The notes under the pieces are model-generated. The model worked only from the letters and a program-made list of their open reading frames with translations. It did not search any database and was not told where the DNA came from. From Lachnospiraceae bacterium (GTDB taxonomy: Bacteria; Bacillota_A; Clostridia; Lachnospirales; Lachnospiraceae): a stretch of DNA of 64,000 nucleotides. The translations under genes and the position numbers were made by a program. Positions within the stretch are counted from its first letter, which is position 1. Every line of letters starts with the position of its first letter. Positions 34,301-43,627 of this stretch are shown here, piece by piece. The stretch covers positions 1-64,000 of the forward strand of contig SFGN01000010.1 in NCBI GenBank assembly GCA_004556565.1, given 5' to 3'.

Positions 34301-36575
34301 ATGGTAACAGTACCAATTTATGATATGCTTATTTTGCCGGGACTTGTTTTTCATTTTAAGGATGAAGTCTGTCAGACGCTTGGGATGAGCGGCATGAAGA
34401 CGGGAGAGGAAATTATTTTCCTGATCATGAAAGAGGATAAAAAGCCGCAGGATATGACAGCAGATGACATTTTCCCGATCGGTGTGTCGGGAGTTGTCGA
34501 ATCTGTTGACAATGACGGTGATATAAAAATCAGAATGCTGCACCGTGTCAGTCTGGAAGAGATCGATGTTTCAGACGGAAAGGTGGAAGTGACGGCAGCA
34601 GTTCGTGAAGATATTGACGATATGGACGAGGAAGAACAGAATATGCATCTGTCAATGCTCAAAGATGAACTTCTGAAATATGCACAGCAATATCCGTGGG
34701 GGATGCTTGCAAGGGGATATATCCTGCACTGGAAATCAATTGCGGAGATTTTTGCATCGACAGCGCCTTATCTGATGCTGACACAGGAAGAAAGGTACAG
34801 GATCATTGCCGAAGATTCGGTCCGGGAGAGAATGCTTTTGATGGAACAGTCAGTATATGAACTGATCGATATGACAAGAGCCGGGCAGGATGCCGAAGCA
34901 CAGCAGAAGGAGAAAAATGAAAAAATCTACAGGGAGAGCGCGTTAAAAAAACAGATCGAGATTCTGCAGGAACAATTGAATGAGATGCATCCGGAAAGTG
35001 TTACGGATATACAAAAGTTTGAAGAAAAAATATCACAGTCCGGTATGAATGAGACCGCAAGGAAAGAGGCAGAGAAAGTACTGCACAGGATGAAACAGGA
35101 GGGGGAGCAGGGTCATGAGTATGCCATGCTATACGATTATCTGGATTTTGTGACAGGGCTGTCCTGGAAGAAGGAAGAGATGGAAGAGGTGGACCTGGAA
35201 CAGGCTGAAGAGATTTTGGACAGAGACCACTACGGGATGAAGAAAGTAAAACAGAGGATCATCCAGCAGATGGCGGTAATGGCGCTGAATAAAAAACAGT
35301 CCGGCTCTATACTGCTCTTTGCAGGCGCTCCGGGAACCGGAAAGACCAGCATCGGGCAAGGCATTGCGGAAGCACTCGGGAGAAAATATGTGCGGGTCAG
35401 CCTGGGGGGGCGTGCGTGACGAAGCAGAAATCCGGGGACACAGAAGGACATATGTGGGGGCAATGCCGGGGAGGATTATGGCCGGGATGAAACAATGCGG
35501 GTGCTCCAATCCGGTCATGGTTCTGGATGAGGTTGATAAATTGTCAAAGGATTTCAGCGGTGATCCTGCGAGTGCTTTGCTGGAAGTGCTGGACCCGGAG
35601 CAAAACAATTCATTTACGGATCACTATATGAATGTCCCTTATGATTTATCCGATGTATTATTTGTCTGCACGGCAAATACGACGGATACCATTCCGGAAC
35701 CGCTGCTGAACCGTATGGAAGTGATTTCGTTCCCCGGATATACTGCATCGGAAAAATTTCAGATCGCGAAAAGACATCTGATCCCGAAGGCTATGAAAAA
35801 GATGGGGATCAAGGCACAGAACATGAAAATTACTGATGATGCCATCCGTGCGCTGATCGCAGGATACACCGCAGAATCCGGAGTCAGGGGGCTTGGCAGA
35901 CAAATAGATGCCCTGTGCCGTTATGCGGCCGTGAAGCTGGTGAAGGGCAGGCAGAAGAGTATTACCGTCAGCCCGAAACGGCTGCCGGAATTCCTTGACC
36001 AAAGTCCGATCCGCCATGAACAGGTGTTAGAAAAGAAACAGCCGGGAATCGTCACCGGGCTTGCCTGGACGCAGGCCGGAGGAGAAATCCTCTTTATTGA
36101 AACGCTTCTGACAAAAGGGAGCGGCAAAGTTCAGGTGACAGGGCAGCTTGGCGATGTGATGAAGGAGTCCGTACAGATTGCCGTCAGCCTTGTGAAATCT
36201 TTATATCCGGAAGAAGCGAAGGTTCTGGAAGAATCCGATCTTCATATTCATGTGCCGGCGGGCGCAGTTCCAAAAGACGGTCCTTCTGCCGGGATTACAC
36301 TGACCACAGCGGTCGCTTCTCTTTTGACAGGCAGACCTGTAAGTCCTAAATATGCCATGACAGGTGAAATCTCCCTTCGGGGAAGGGTCATGCCGATCGG
36401 AGGCCTGCCGGAAAAACTGATGGCAGCGCAAAGGGCAGGGATTGAAAAAGTGCTGATTCCGCAGGAAAATATAGAGGATTTGAAGGATGTTGCAGATGAA
36501 GTAAAAGAAAAACTGGAGATTATTCCGGTAAAAGAAATCGGGGACGTACTGAAAGAAGTTCTGGGCGAAAAATAA
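34301..36575 (+). pseudogene. lon: ATP-dependent Lon protease, frameshifted at a 7-G tract
   Basis: The start has AAGGAGAG upstream. The frame from 34301 stops at 35419 (372 residues). The rest of Lon continues in another frame to 36575. The break is at 35404-35410, GGGGGGG: with six G the text reads SLGGVRDEAEIRGHR and one uninterrupted protein of 757 residues. Order in the repaired protein: substrate-binding N-domain (~1-190), coiled coil, Walker A GAPGTGKTS (~344-352), Walker B VLDEVDKL, and the Lon protease Ser in PKDGPSAG with a Lys-containing RGRVMPIGG region. As it stands, the first product ends just after Walker A and has no protease domain. It may be phase-variable slippage, a fixed mutation or a sequence error. 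Confidence 0.9.
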
Positions 36576-36696
36576 ATGATGCTCATGAGTCTGGACTTTT
36601 TACACTGTAATCAAAATAAATTAACATATAATTGAAGTCCGTTTCATATAATTTTTTCTGGCATGAAATGAATAATGACAGGTGGTATGAAAATAT

Positions 36697-37359
36697 ATGA
36701 ATATGGACGTTAAGTTACAGGAAAAATGTGAATGCAGGACGGACAGCTCAAAGTTTTATAACAGTCTGATGAACGGTGATTTCAGGATGAAAGGCGAATG
36801 TGCAGTCAGTCTCCTGCTGACAAAACTGGATATAGTTAATGTTGAGCTTTCAATGGAACGGAAAAGAACCGTGATCCAGATAAAGACGGGACGGCTTAAG
36901 TCCTTTGAAAGCACATGTAAAAAGATGAAGAAAAAGGGATTGGAGTTGAATTTTCCGACAGCTGTAGAAAGAATCAATGATCTGATAGGCGTTCGCGCAG
37001 TGTGCTCTTATGTGGATGATATTTATGCGGTCGCAGATGTTCTGGAACAGCAGTCGGACATCCGCATATTAAAAAAGAAGGATTACATACAGAATCCGAA
37101 AAACTCCGGTTACAGAAGTCTGCACCTGATACTGGAAATTCCGATTGTTTTCAAGGGAGGGACGCAGTGGGTGAAGATGGAACTTCAGCTTCGCACGGCG
37201 GCGATGGATTACTGGGCAAATCTGGATCATCAGCTCCGGTACAAAAAAAGAAAAAAAGAATCCGATGAGATTGATGAGGAACTTCGCCAGTGTGCGGAAG
37301 TGGTGGATAAACTGGATAAAAGGATGCTGGAAATCCGTAGAAAGATTGACAAACTCTGA
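36697..37359 (+). CDS. Small alarmone synthetase (RelA/SpoT synthetase domain, RelQ/RelP-like)
   Basis: 220 residues with a lone (p)ppGpp synthetase domain (~55-185) and no hydrolase, TGS or ACT domain. Motifs: RLKSFESTCKKMKKKG, RINDLIGVRAVCSYVDDIY, KDYIQNPKNSGYRSLHLIL and ELQLRTAAMDYWANLDHQLRYK, the last two around the synthetase active site. It makes (p)ppGpp from ATP and GDP/GTP during stress. It starts 121 bases after the lon stop and has its own AGGTGG site. RelQ and RelP cannot be separated by eye. Confidence 0.9.
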   Translation: MNMDVKLQEKCECRTDSSKFYNSLMNGDFRMKGECAVSLLLTKLDIVNVELSMERKRTVIQIKTGRLKSFESTCKKMKKKGLELNFPTAVERINDLIGVRAVCSYVDDIYAVADVLEQQSDIRILKKKDYIQNPKNSGYRSLHLILEIPIVFKGGTQWVKMELQLRTAAMDYWANLDHQLRYKKRKKESDEIDEELRQCAEVVDKLDKRMLEIRRKIDKL

Positions 37360-37453
37360 TTCAATGGTAACATAGTAGTGAAAAGAAAATGCAGCGGCCG
37401 CATCCGGATTGAATTTTGCGGCTGCCGGGGAAAAACAGAAGGGAAGTATTGAC

Positions 37454-38050
37454 ATGGTAGATAAAGGCGTAGTATTCGGAAGATTTCAGGTGTTTCATTT
37501 AAAACAGATGGAATATGTGCTTGCGGCAAAGATGAGATGCAGCAAGCTGTATATCGGCATAACCCATTCGGATCTTGTGGCATATGCGCCGGTATCTGAA
37601 CTTGACAGGAATACAATGACAAAGAGGGATAACCCGCTGACATATCTGGAACGTTTTGAGATGATTCAAGGTGCACTGCTTGATTTTGGCATAAGCCGTG
37701 AAGAATTTGAGATTGTTCCTTTTCCGATAAGCTGTCCGGAACTGATCTTCCAGTATACGCCGGAAGATGCCGTGTATTATATGAATATCAGTACAGACTG
37801 GGATGACGAAAAATGCCGTATGCTCACGAAAATCGGTGCGCGTGTGGAAGTTCTCAGAAAAAGAGATGTTCAGGACAGAGGAATTACCGGAAGAGAGATA
37901 CGTACGCTGATTGCGGAAGGAAAGGACTGGAAACAGCATGTTCCGAAGACTGTGGCTGAATATATAGTCAATCACGGGCTGGATGAACGAATCCGGGGAA
38001 ATTATAACAGGATACAGACATCCGCAGAGACGGAAAAGGAAGAGGATTAA
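37454..38050 (+). CDS. NMN adenylyltransferase-like nucleotidyltransferase with an altered HxGH motif
   Basis: 198 residues from ATG 37454 (MVDKGVVFGRFQVFH), with AAGGGAAG upstream; the earlier frame start is not supported. The N-terminus matches NadM/NadR-type adenylyltransferases (GRFQ-x-FH), and the C-terminal GITGREIRTLIAEG corresponds to the ISSTxxR-like phosphate-binding motif. In active enzymes the text continues H-x-G-H. Here it is H15-L-K-Q18, so the Gly and the second, catalytic His are missing. Other conserved parts such as NPLTYLERFEMI and DAVYYMNI are intact. The protein may bind nucleotides without adenylyl transfer, or may use other residues. Confidence 0.7.
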   Translation: MVDKGVVFGRFQVFHLKQMEYVLAAKMRCSKLYIGITHSDLVAYAPVSELDRNTMTKRDNPLTYLERFEMIQGALLDFGISREEFEIVPFPISCPELIFQYTPEDAVYYMNISTDWDDEKCRMLTKIGARVEVLRKRDVQDRGITGREIRTLIAEGKDWKQHVPKTVAEYIVNHGLDERIRGNYNRIQTSAETEKEED

Positions 38051-38129
38051 GGAAGGTTCCCTTTCCGGGTTACTGTTCACACCCAAATCACCACTCAGGA
38101 GAACATTTGAACAATATAGACAAAAAACA

Positions 38130-38158
38130 TTGACATCGACACGGGAATATGTTAATGC
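38130..38158 (+). promoter_or_regulatory. Promoter candidate for the GH20 surface enzyme
   Basis: TTGACA (38130-38135), a 17-base spacer and TAATGC (38153-38158). The transcript would carry a ~215-base leader. In the 327-base gap 38051-38377 I see no conserved riboswitch or gene, only a small AATGC/GCATT hairpin at 38153-38170 and GGGAGG before the start codon. Confidence 0.4.
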
Positions 38159-38377
38159 TTACTTAGCATTGTTGAGTTGTTACTGTTAAATCAAGCAAGA
38201 TCAGAATCTGTGGGTTTTGGTCTTTTTTTACGTTTTGGGAGAAAGTGTTGGTTCATAAGAGCCTTATCATTACTCTTAGGGACAGAAAGGAGGGGTATGG
38301 AAAGAAGATATTTTGAAATTTGAGGAAAAAGTACCGGAAAAAGAGATTTAAGGAAGTTATTAAAAGGGAGGCAAAAA

Positions 38378-41300
38378 ATGCAGTATATTAAAAAGAGATA
38401 TAGAATACTATCATTGCTTTTAGCATTTGTGATGGTTGTATCAACTATTTTTACCGTTGATTTTACCGATGTGAATGCAGCGTCAGAAGCAAATGCGGCA
38501 GATGACCTGCAAAGGCAGCTGATTCCAAAACCGTTAGAGTTCACTCAGGATGAAAACGGCGGAAAGTTTGTCCTGGAAAGTGATGCCGCTATCTATGTGA
38601 GCGGAAATGACGAGGTTGAAAGGACAGGTAACTATTTAAAGGAGGAATTCGGGCGTTCTACCGGATATGAGCTCCCGGTAATAAAAGGTACAGATACATC
38701 TGCGAAAGATATCCTGCTTGCAACAGACGGAGCAGAAGATCTTGGCGATGAAGGTTATACTATTAAAGTAGATGAAAACGGAATCAAAATTTCCGCTTAT
38801 CAGCCGGAAGGTATCTTCAACGGAGTTCAGACACTGAGGCAGTTATTCCCGGCCGATATCGAGAAGACTGAAGTAGTGAAAAATGTTGAGTGGGCGGCAC
38901 CATATTGTGATATTTATGATAAGCCGGAATACAGCTACCGTGGTATGATGTTAGACGTAGCAAGACACTTCTTCTCAGTTGAATCAGTAAAACGTCAGAT
39001 CGACTATGCGGCAAAATATAAGATCAACAAGCTGCACATGCATCTGGCAGATGACCAGGGATGGCGTCTGGAGATCAAAGGTGAGATGTATGGTGAAAGT
39101 CTGGACAAACTTCGCACAATAGGTGCGTCGAGATCCTGCAGTACCAACGGATACAACCCCGGACAGTATACACAGGAGGAATTTCAGGAGCTGGCAGAAT
39201 ACGCGGCAGAGCGCTATGTAGAGATTATCCCTGAATTCGATATGCCCGGACATACATGGGCAGCGCTTGTCTCATTGAATTTCCTGAACAGCACAGAGGA
39301 TGGAAAGCCACATTCCGGAAGCTATGACAATACACAGCCGTATGACGGCTGGGATGTAGGATTCAGTTCTTTTGAGTGCCGCAATGAGAAGACCTATGAA
39401 TTCATCGAAGAAGTAATCAAGCAGGTGGCACCGTTATATCCGTCCCAGTATATTCATATCGGAGGGGATGAAGCACACTCGACTTCTTCTGAAGATTATG
39501 TTTATTTCTGCAACCGTGTGACAGAGATCGCGCAAAAATATGGTAAGACACCGATCGGATGGCAGAATTACGATAGTATAGAGATTACAAACAGAGATAA
39601 TACAGTGACACAGTTCTGGTCAACGGGAAGTGCACAGTTTAAATCCGGAGTTCAGTATGTAGTATCTGCAGCTGACCATGCATATCTGGATATGAAATAT
39701 AATTCAAACTGCTCGTACGGACTGACATGGGCAACAATGAATCCTATCGACGATGCTTACAATTGGGATCCGACAAACTACGGCTCTAAAGATCAGATTG
39801 TGGGTATAGAAGCCCCGATGTTCGGCGAGACGCTTGCCATCGACGAAGCATGGGATTACATGATCTATCCAAGACTTCTGGGGCATGCGGAGATTGGATG
39901 GACACCGAAAGCAAATCGTGACTGGAGTGATTATAGAACAAGATTGATCGCACACGGCGCACGTCTGAAAAATCAGGGAATCCAGTTCTATGAAGATGAA
40001 GATTACTGGGAGAAACCGGTAGTTCCGGTAAGCGCAGTATGGCCGATGGACGACGGGGAAGGTACGACTGTCAGCGAAGTGGGCGGAGAGTACCCGGGAA
40101 CAATCGTCGGCGATGTAGAATGGGCAGACGGTAAATACGGAAAAGCCCTTAAGTTCAACAGTGGTTATGTTGACCTTAATGTAGAGGGGATGAACAAGAA
40201 ATGGACTATCGCTGTGTGGGTTAACCGTGAAGATAATTCAGCCACAAACAGTTCTCTGATTTCTTCAACATCCGGAGAGCTTAAACTGGAGCAGTACAAT
40301 GGAACGAATAAAGTCGGACTGACTGAATTTGGAAATGCTGACTGGACATTTAACTATGAAGCCCCGGTAGGAGAATGGGTGCATCTGGCATTTGTATCCG
40401 ACGGTGAAACGACATCCTTATATGTAAACGGCGTACTTACAGATTCCCTGGCCCACGTGATTTCCGCTCCTGTTGTGAGACTTGGTGCAAATGCAAGTAA
40501 CGGCCTGGCGGACAGCGGGCTTTTAAAAGGAACTTTGGATGAGCTGAAAGTCCTGAATCAGGCACTGTCGGCAGACGAAGTTGCGGATCTGATGGGAGAA
40601 GGAACAGTACCTTCTCCGGATACGACGTTTCTTGAAGCTGCTATAGAAGAAGCAAACAAAATCAATCTGGAAGACGGCGGGTATGTGACAGCAGGACAGG
40701 CTGAATTCCTGGCAGCGAAAGCGGCAGCCGAAGAACTGCTTGAAAAAGGCGCATCCACTCAGGGCGAGATCAACAGGGCCAGTGAGGCGCTGGATAATGC
40801 AAGGGCAGCATTGAGACAGAAGGCGGATAAGAGCATTCTGAATTCTACGATAGACAGGGCTAACAAATTAAACGAAGCTGATTACACCGAAAAATCATGG
40901 GCAGTGCTTACGGAGGCCCTGGAGGCGGCAGTGGCTCTCCAGAATGATCCGGAATTATCTACGGATGACCAGAATACGATCGGTGCCGCGGTAGACGCCC
41001 TGAATCAGGCAATTGATGAATTACTCCCATCCGGGACAGAACCGGTTTTCGTACACATGATGTTCGATGAAGGCGAAGGAACTTCTGTAACAGACAGGGA
41101 TGGTGTTCACACAGGAACTATTACAGGAAGCGTTACATGGGTTGACGGTAAATATGGAAAAGCATTATCTTTCGATGAAGGTTATGTGGATCTTGGGATC
41201 GACAGCTTTGCCGGCGACTGGACAATCGGTATGTGGGTAAAACGTGGGGACAATGACAGAACGAACACGGCATTGATTTCCGGAGCGGAAGGCGAGCTGA

Positions 41301-42601
41301 AGCTGGAACAGTGGAAGAATACAAAACAGGTCGGAGTGAGCCAGTACGGCGTAGACGACTGGACATACGACTATTCTACACCGGCCGATGAATGGGTACA
41401 TCTGGCATTTGTATCATCAGAAGGAAAGACCGTATTATATGTGAACGGGGAAAAGCAGGCGGAGATGGATCAGACGATCAGCGTACCGACATTGTTCCTG
41501 GGAGCAAATTCAAGAACAGATCTTGCTGACCGCGGATACATGAAGGGAGCAATCGATGATCTGAAGATTTACGAAGGTGTCCTGACAGACGAGCAGATCA
41601 AAGCGATGATGGAAGAGACGGATAGTTCTGCGGTTGATAAGAGCGCTCTGCAGCGTGCGGTAGATAAGGTTAAAGATTACAAAGAGGCAGATTATACAGG
41701 CGAAAGCTGGACGGCATTTGCCAGAGCTTTGGCAGACGCACAGGAAATTCTGGCGGATCAGGAAGCAACAAAAGACGAAGTGGCAGCAGCGAAAACAGCG
41801 CTTGAAAGTGCGGCAGATGCATTACAATATAAACCTGCGGATTACACGGCAGTGGATGAAGCAATCGCAAAAGCCAACGCATTGAATAAAGATGAGTACA
41901 AAGATTTCAGAGCAGTAGAAGCAGCAATCAAAGCTGTAGTAAGAGGAAAAGACATCACAGAGCAGGATGCGGTTGATAAAATGGCGAAAGCCATCGAAGA
42001 TGCAATTGCCGGACTGGAGAAGATTGAAGTCCCGGTAGAGCTTCCATATAAAGATGTAAAAGAAGGTGACTGGTTCTACGATTATGTATACGATGTATAT
42101 GTAAAAGAACTTATGACCGGTCTGGAAGAAACTGTTTTTGCGCCGAATAACAATATCGTAAGAGCACAGTTCGCTGTTATCCTGTATCGAATGGAAGGAC
42201 AGCCGGAGGTGACATTCAAGGATACATTCCCGGATGTCAAGGACGGAAACTTCTACAGTGACGCGGTTATCTGGGCGGCTGACAATGGTATTGTAACTGG
42301 ATATACAGGCAGCGGCTTATTCGGACCGAACGACCCGATCACCCGTGAGCAGATGGCGGCTATGATGTTCCGTTATGCGAACTATAAGAAGATGGATACG
42401 AGCGCACGCGAAGACCTGAGCGCGTTCCCGGACGGTAAAAATGTACAGGAATTCGCAACAGATGCTGTAAAGTGGTGTGTGGCGGAAGGAATTGTCAGCG
42501 GTAAAGGTGAAGATGGCGCTAAGATTCTTGACCCGCAGGGCAATACAGTCCGTGCGGAATGTGCGACAATTATCAGCCGTTACACAGGATCGGATAAGTA
42601 A
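38378..42601 (+). CDS. Secreted SLH-anchored beta-N-acetylhexosaminidase (GH20) with LamG and FIVAR repeats
   Basis: 1407 residues. Signal peptide 1-~35 (basic start, LSLLLAFVMVVSTIF, cleavage near NAA-SE). GH20 N-terminal domain ~45-180; GH20 catalytic barrel ~185-545 with D364-E365 in HIGGDEAH and RGMMLDVARHFFS. Then LamG-like ~555-742, FIVAR-type helices ~750-815 and ~818-882, a second LamG-like ~890-1078, further FIVAR helices ~1085-1215, and three SLH motifs ~1222-1280, ~1284-1340, ~1347-1405. The two LamG domains are near copies of each other. It should cleave terminal GlcNAc/GalNAc (or lacto-N-biose) from host or bacterial glycans at the cell surface, bound to wall polymers by SLH. No LPXTG motif is present. 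A terminator follows. Confidence 0.92.
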   Translation: MQYIKKRYRILSLLLAFVMVVSTIFTVDFTDVNAASEANAADDLQRQLIPKPLEFTQDENGGKFVLESDAAIYVSGNDEVERTGNYLKEEFGRSTGYELPVIKGTDTSAKDILLATDGAEDLGDEGYTIKVDENGIKISAYQPEGIFNGVQTLRQLFPADIEKTEVVKNVEWAAPYCDIYDKPEYSYRGMMLDVARHFFSVESVKRQIDYAAKYKINKLHMHLADDQGWRLEIKGEMYGESLDKLRTIGASRSCSTNGYNPGQYTQEEFQELAEYAAERYVEIIPEFDMPGHTWAALVSLNFLNSTEDGKPHSGSYDNTQPYDGWDVGFSSFECRNEKTYEFIEEVIKQVAPLYPSQYIHIGGDEAHSTSSEDYVYFCNRVTEIAQKYGKTPIGWQNYDSIEITNRDNTVTQFWSTGSAQFKSGVQYVVSAADHAYLDMKYNSNCSYGLTWATMNPIDDAYNWDPTNYGSKDQIVGIEAPMFGETLAIDEAWDYMIYPRLLGHAEIGWTPKANRDWSDYRTRLIAHGARLKNQGIQFYEDEDYWEKPVVPVSAVWPMDDGEGTTVSEVGGEYPGTIVGDVEWADGKYGKALKFNSGYVDLNVEGMNKKWTIAVWVNREDNSATNSSLISSTSGELKLEQYNGTNKVGLTEFGNADWTFNYEAPVGEWVHLAFVSDGETTSLYVNGVLTDSLAHVISAPVVRLGANASNGLADSGLLKGTLDELKVLNQALSADEVADLMGEGTVPSPDTTFLEAAIEEANKINLEDGGYVTAGQAEFLAAKAAAEELLEKGASTQGEINRASEALDNARAALRQKADKSILNSTIDRANKLNEADYTEKSWAVLTEALEAAVALQNDPELSTDDQNTIGAAVDALNQAIDELLPSGTEPVFVHMMFDEGEGTSVTDRDGVHTGTITGSVTWVDGKYGKALSFDEGYVDLGIDSFAGDWTIGMWVKRGDNDRTNTALISGAEGELKLEQWKNTKQVGVSQYGVDDWTYDYSTPADEWVHLAFVSSEGKTVLYVNGEKQAEMDQTISVPTLFLGANSRTDLADRGYMKGAIDDLKIYEGVLTDEQIKAMMEETDSSAVDKSALQRAVDKVKDYKEADYTGESWTAFARALADAQEILADQEATKDEVAAAKTALESAADALQYKPADYTAVDEAIAKANALNKDEYKDFRAVEAAIKAVVRGKDITEQDAVDKMAKAIEDAIAGLEKIEVPVELPYKDVKEGDWFYDYVYDVYVKELMTGLEETVFAPNNNIVRAQFAVILYRMEGQPEVTFKDTFPDVKDGNFYSDAVIWAADNGIVTGYTGSGLFGPNDPITREQMAAMMFRYANYKKMDTSAREDLSAFPDGKNVQEFATDAVKWCVAEGIVSGKGEDGAKILDPQGNTVRAECATIISRYTGSDK

Positions 42602-42670
42602 AATATTGACTGCAAAACGGTTGAAAAATATAACGGATATTTTGACAATCCCATAAACTTACAGCTGGAA

Positions 42671-42728
42671 ACATCCCCGATAAAATCAGTGTTTATGAAA
42701 TACTGATGATTCTGTCGGGGATGTTTTT
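42671..42728 (+). terminator. Terminator of the GH20 gene
   Basis: ACATCCCCGA (42671-42680) pairs with TCGGGGATGT, and AATCAGT pairs with ACTGAT inside, followed by TTTTTGG. It has a long interior stem. Confidence 0.75.
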
Positions 42729-42788
42729 GGATCTTATTGCTTTTGCTATATGAAATTAAAAAATAATAGCTGATTTTTAGATCATCGC

Positions 42789-43445
42789 TTATGGCAGCAG
42801 ATAGGCATACATAACTACGAAATGGCAGGCACTTCCGCCCATTACAAACAGATGAAAAATCTCATGGCTTCCGAAATTTTTGTGTCTGCTGTTAAATAGA
42901 GGAAGCTTCAATGCATAGATAATGCCGCCGATCGTGTAGATAATTCCACCTGCAAGCAGCCATCCGAAAGCAGATGTCGATAAAGAATTCAGAATTTGAC
43001 TGAAAGCAAGTACGCAGGTCCAGCCCATGCCGATGTACAGGACTGATGAGACCCATTTTGGACAATATACCCAAAATGCCTTGATCAGGATGCCTGCTAT
43101 GGCAATTCCCCAGACAAGTGAGAGAAGGAGAATTCCGGTTTTCCCTTTCAGGACAAGCAGGCAGATTGGCGTATAACTTCCGGCGATCAGCACAAAAATC
43201 ATCATGTGGTCGATTTTCTTCAATATAGTGTTCACCTTTTCTGACAAGTCAAAGGTGTGATAAGTTGTGCTGGCTGCATAGAGCAGAATCAGGCTTGCTG
43301 CATATATGGCAAGTGAAATTACATAAATACGTTCCGGTTCATGAGCAGCCTTGATCAGCAGCGGTACTGCTGCAAATATAGCCATCAGCATTCCGATAAA
43401 ATGAGTGATTGCACTTCCCGGGTCTTTAATGTGTTTTTGATTCAT
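42789..43445 (-). CDS. Hemolysin III family (TrhA/PAQR-like) membrane protein
   Basis: 218 residues with seven predicted membrane helices. Family motifs: PGSAITHFIGMLMAI at the N-terminus, YAASTTYHTFDL, KKIDHMMIFVLIAGSYTPICL, and GSHEIFHLFVMGGSACHFVVMY at the C-terminus. The His/Ser/Asp residues match the metal site of PAQR-like hydrolases. In bacteria the TrhA branch has been linked to membrane lipid and energy homeostasis; true hemolysis is doubtful. GGAGG lies 7 bases before the start. A dyad sits 34 bases upstream. Confidence 0.9.
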   Translation of the reverse strand: MNQKHIKDPGSAITHFIGMLMAIFAAVPLLIKAAHEPERIYVISLAIYAASLILLYAASTTYHTFDLSEKVNTILKKIDHMMIFVLIAGSYTPICLLVLKGKTGILLLSLVWGIAIAGILIKAFWVYCPKWVSSVLYIGMGWTCVLAFSQILNSLSTSAFGWLLAGGIIYTIGGIIYALKLPLFNSRHKNFGSHEIFHLFVMGGSACHFVVMYAYLLP

Positions 43446-43478
43446 AATAACGCCTCCAAATCATAAAAAATACAACAC

Positions 43479-43495
43479 GTAGTAATCAAAACTAC
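43479..43495. promoter_or_regulatory. Operator-like dyad upstream of hemolysin III gene
   Basis: GTAGT-AATCAAA-ACTAC has perfect 5-base arms with a 7-base spacer and lies 34 bases before the start codon. The binding protein is unknown. Confidence 0.35.
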
Positions 43496-43574
43496 ATATA
43501 GCATATGCATATATTATGACAAATAGAATCAAAATGCAAGGGGCAGAATGGATTTTTTTGATTTTATTTAGATG

Positions 43575-43606
43575 AAAAAAGCTGCCGCATTGTACGACAG
43601 CTTTTT
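43575..43606. terminator. Terminator between carbamate kinase and hemolysin III genes
   Basis: AAAAAAGCTGCCG pairs with CGACAGCTTTTT around ~7 loop bases, with A and T tracts on both sides. It follows the carbamate kinase gene (minus strand). Confidence 0.7.
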
Positions 43607-43627
43607 AAAGATTATAAAATGAAATAT

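Noticed and set aside
42789..43445. Hemolysin III as a virulence toxin
   Set aside because: The family is a PAQR-like membrane enzyme or regulator; the name does not establish hemolysis.
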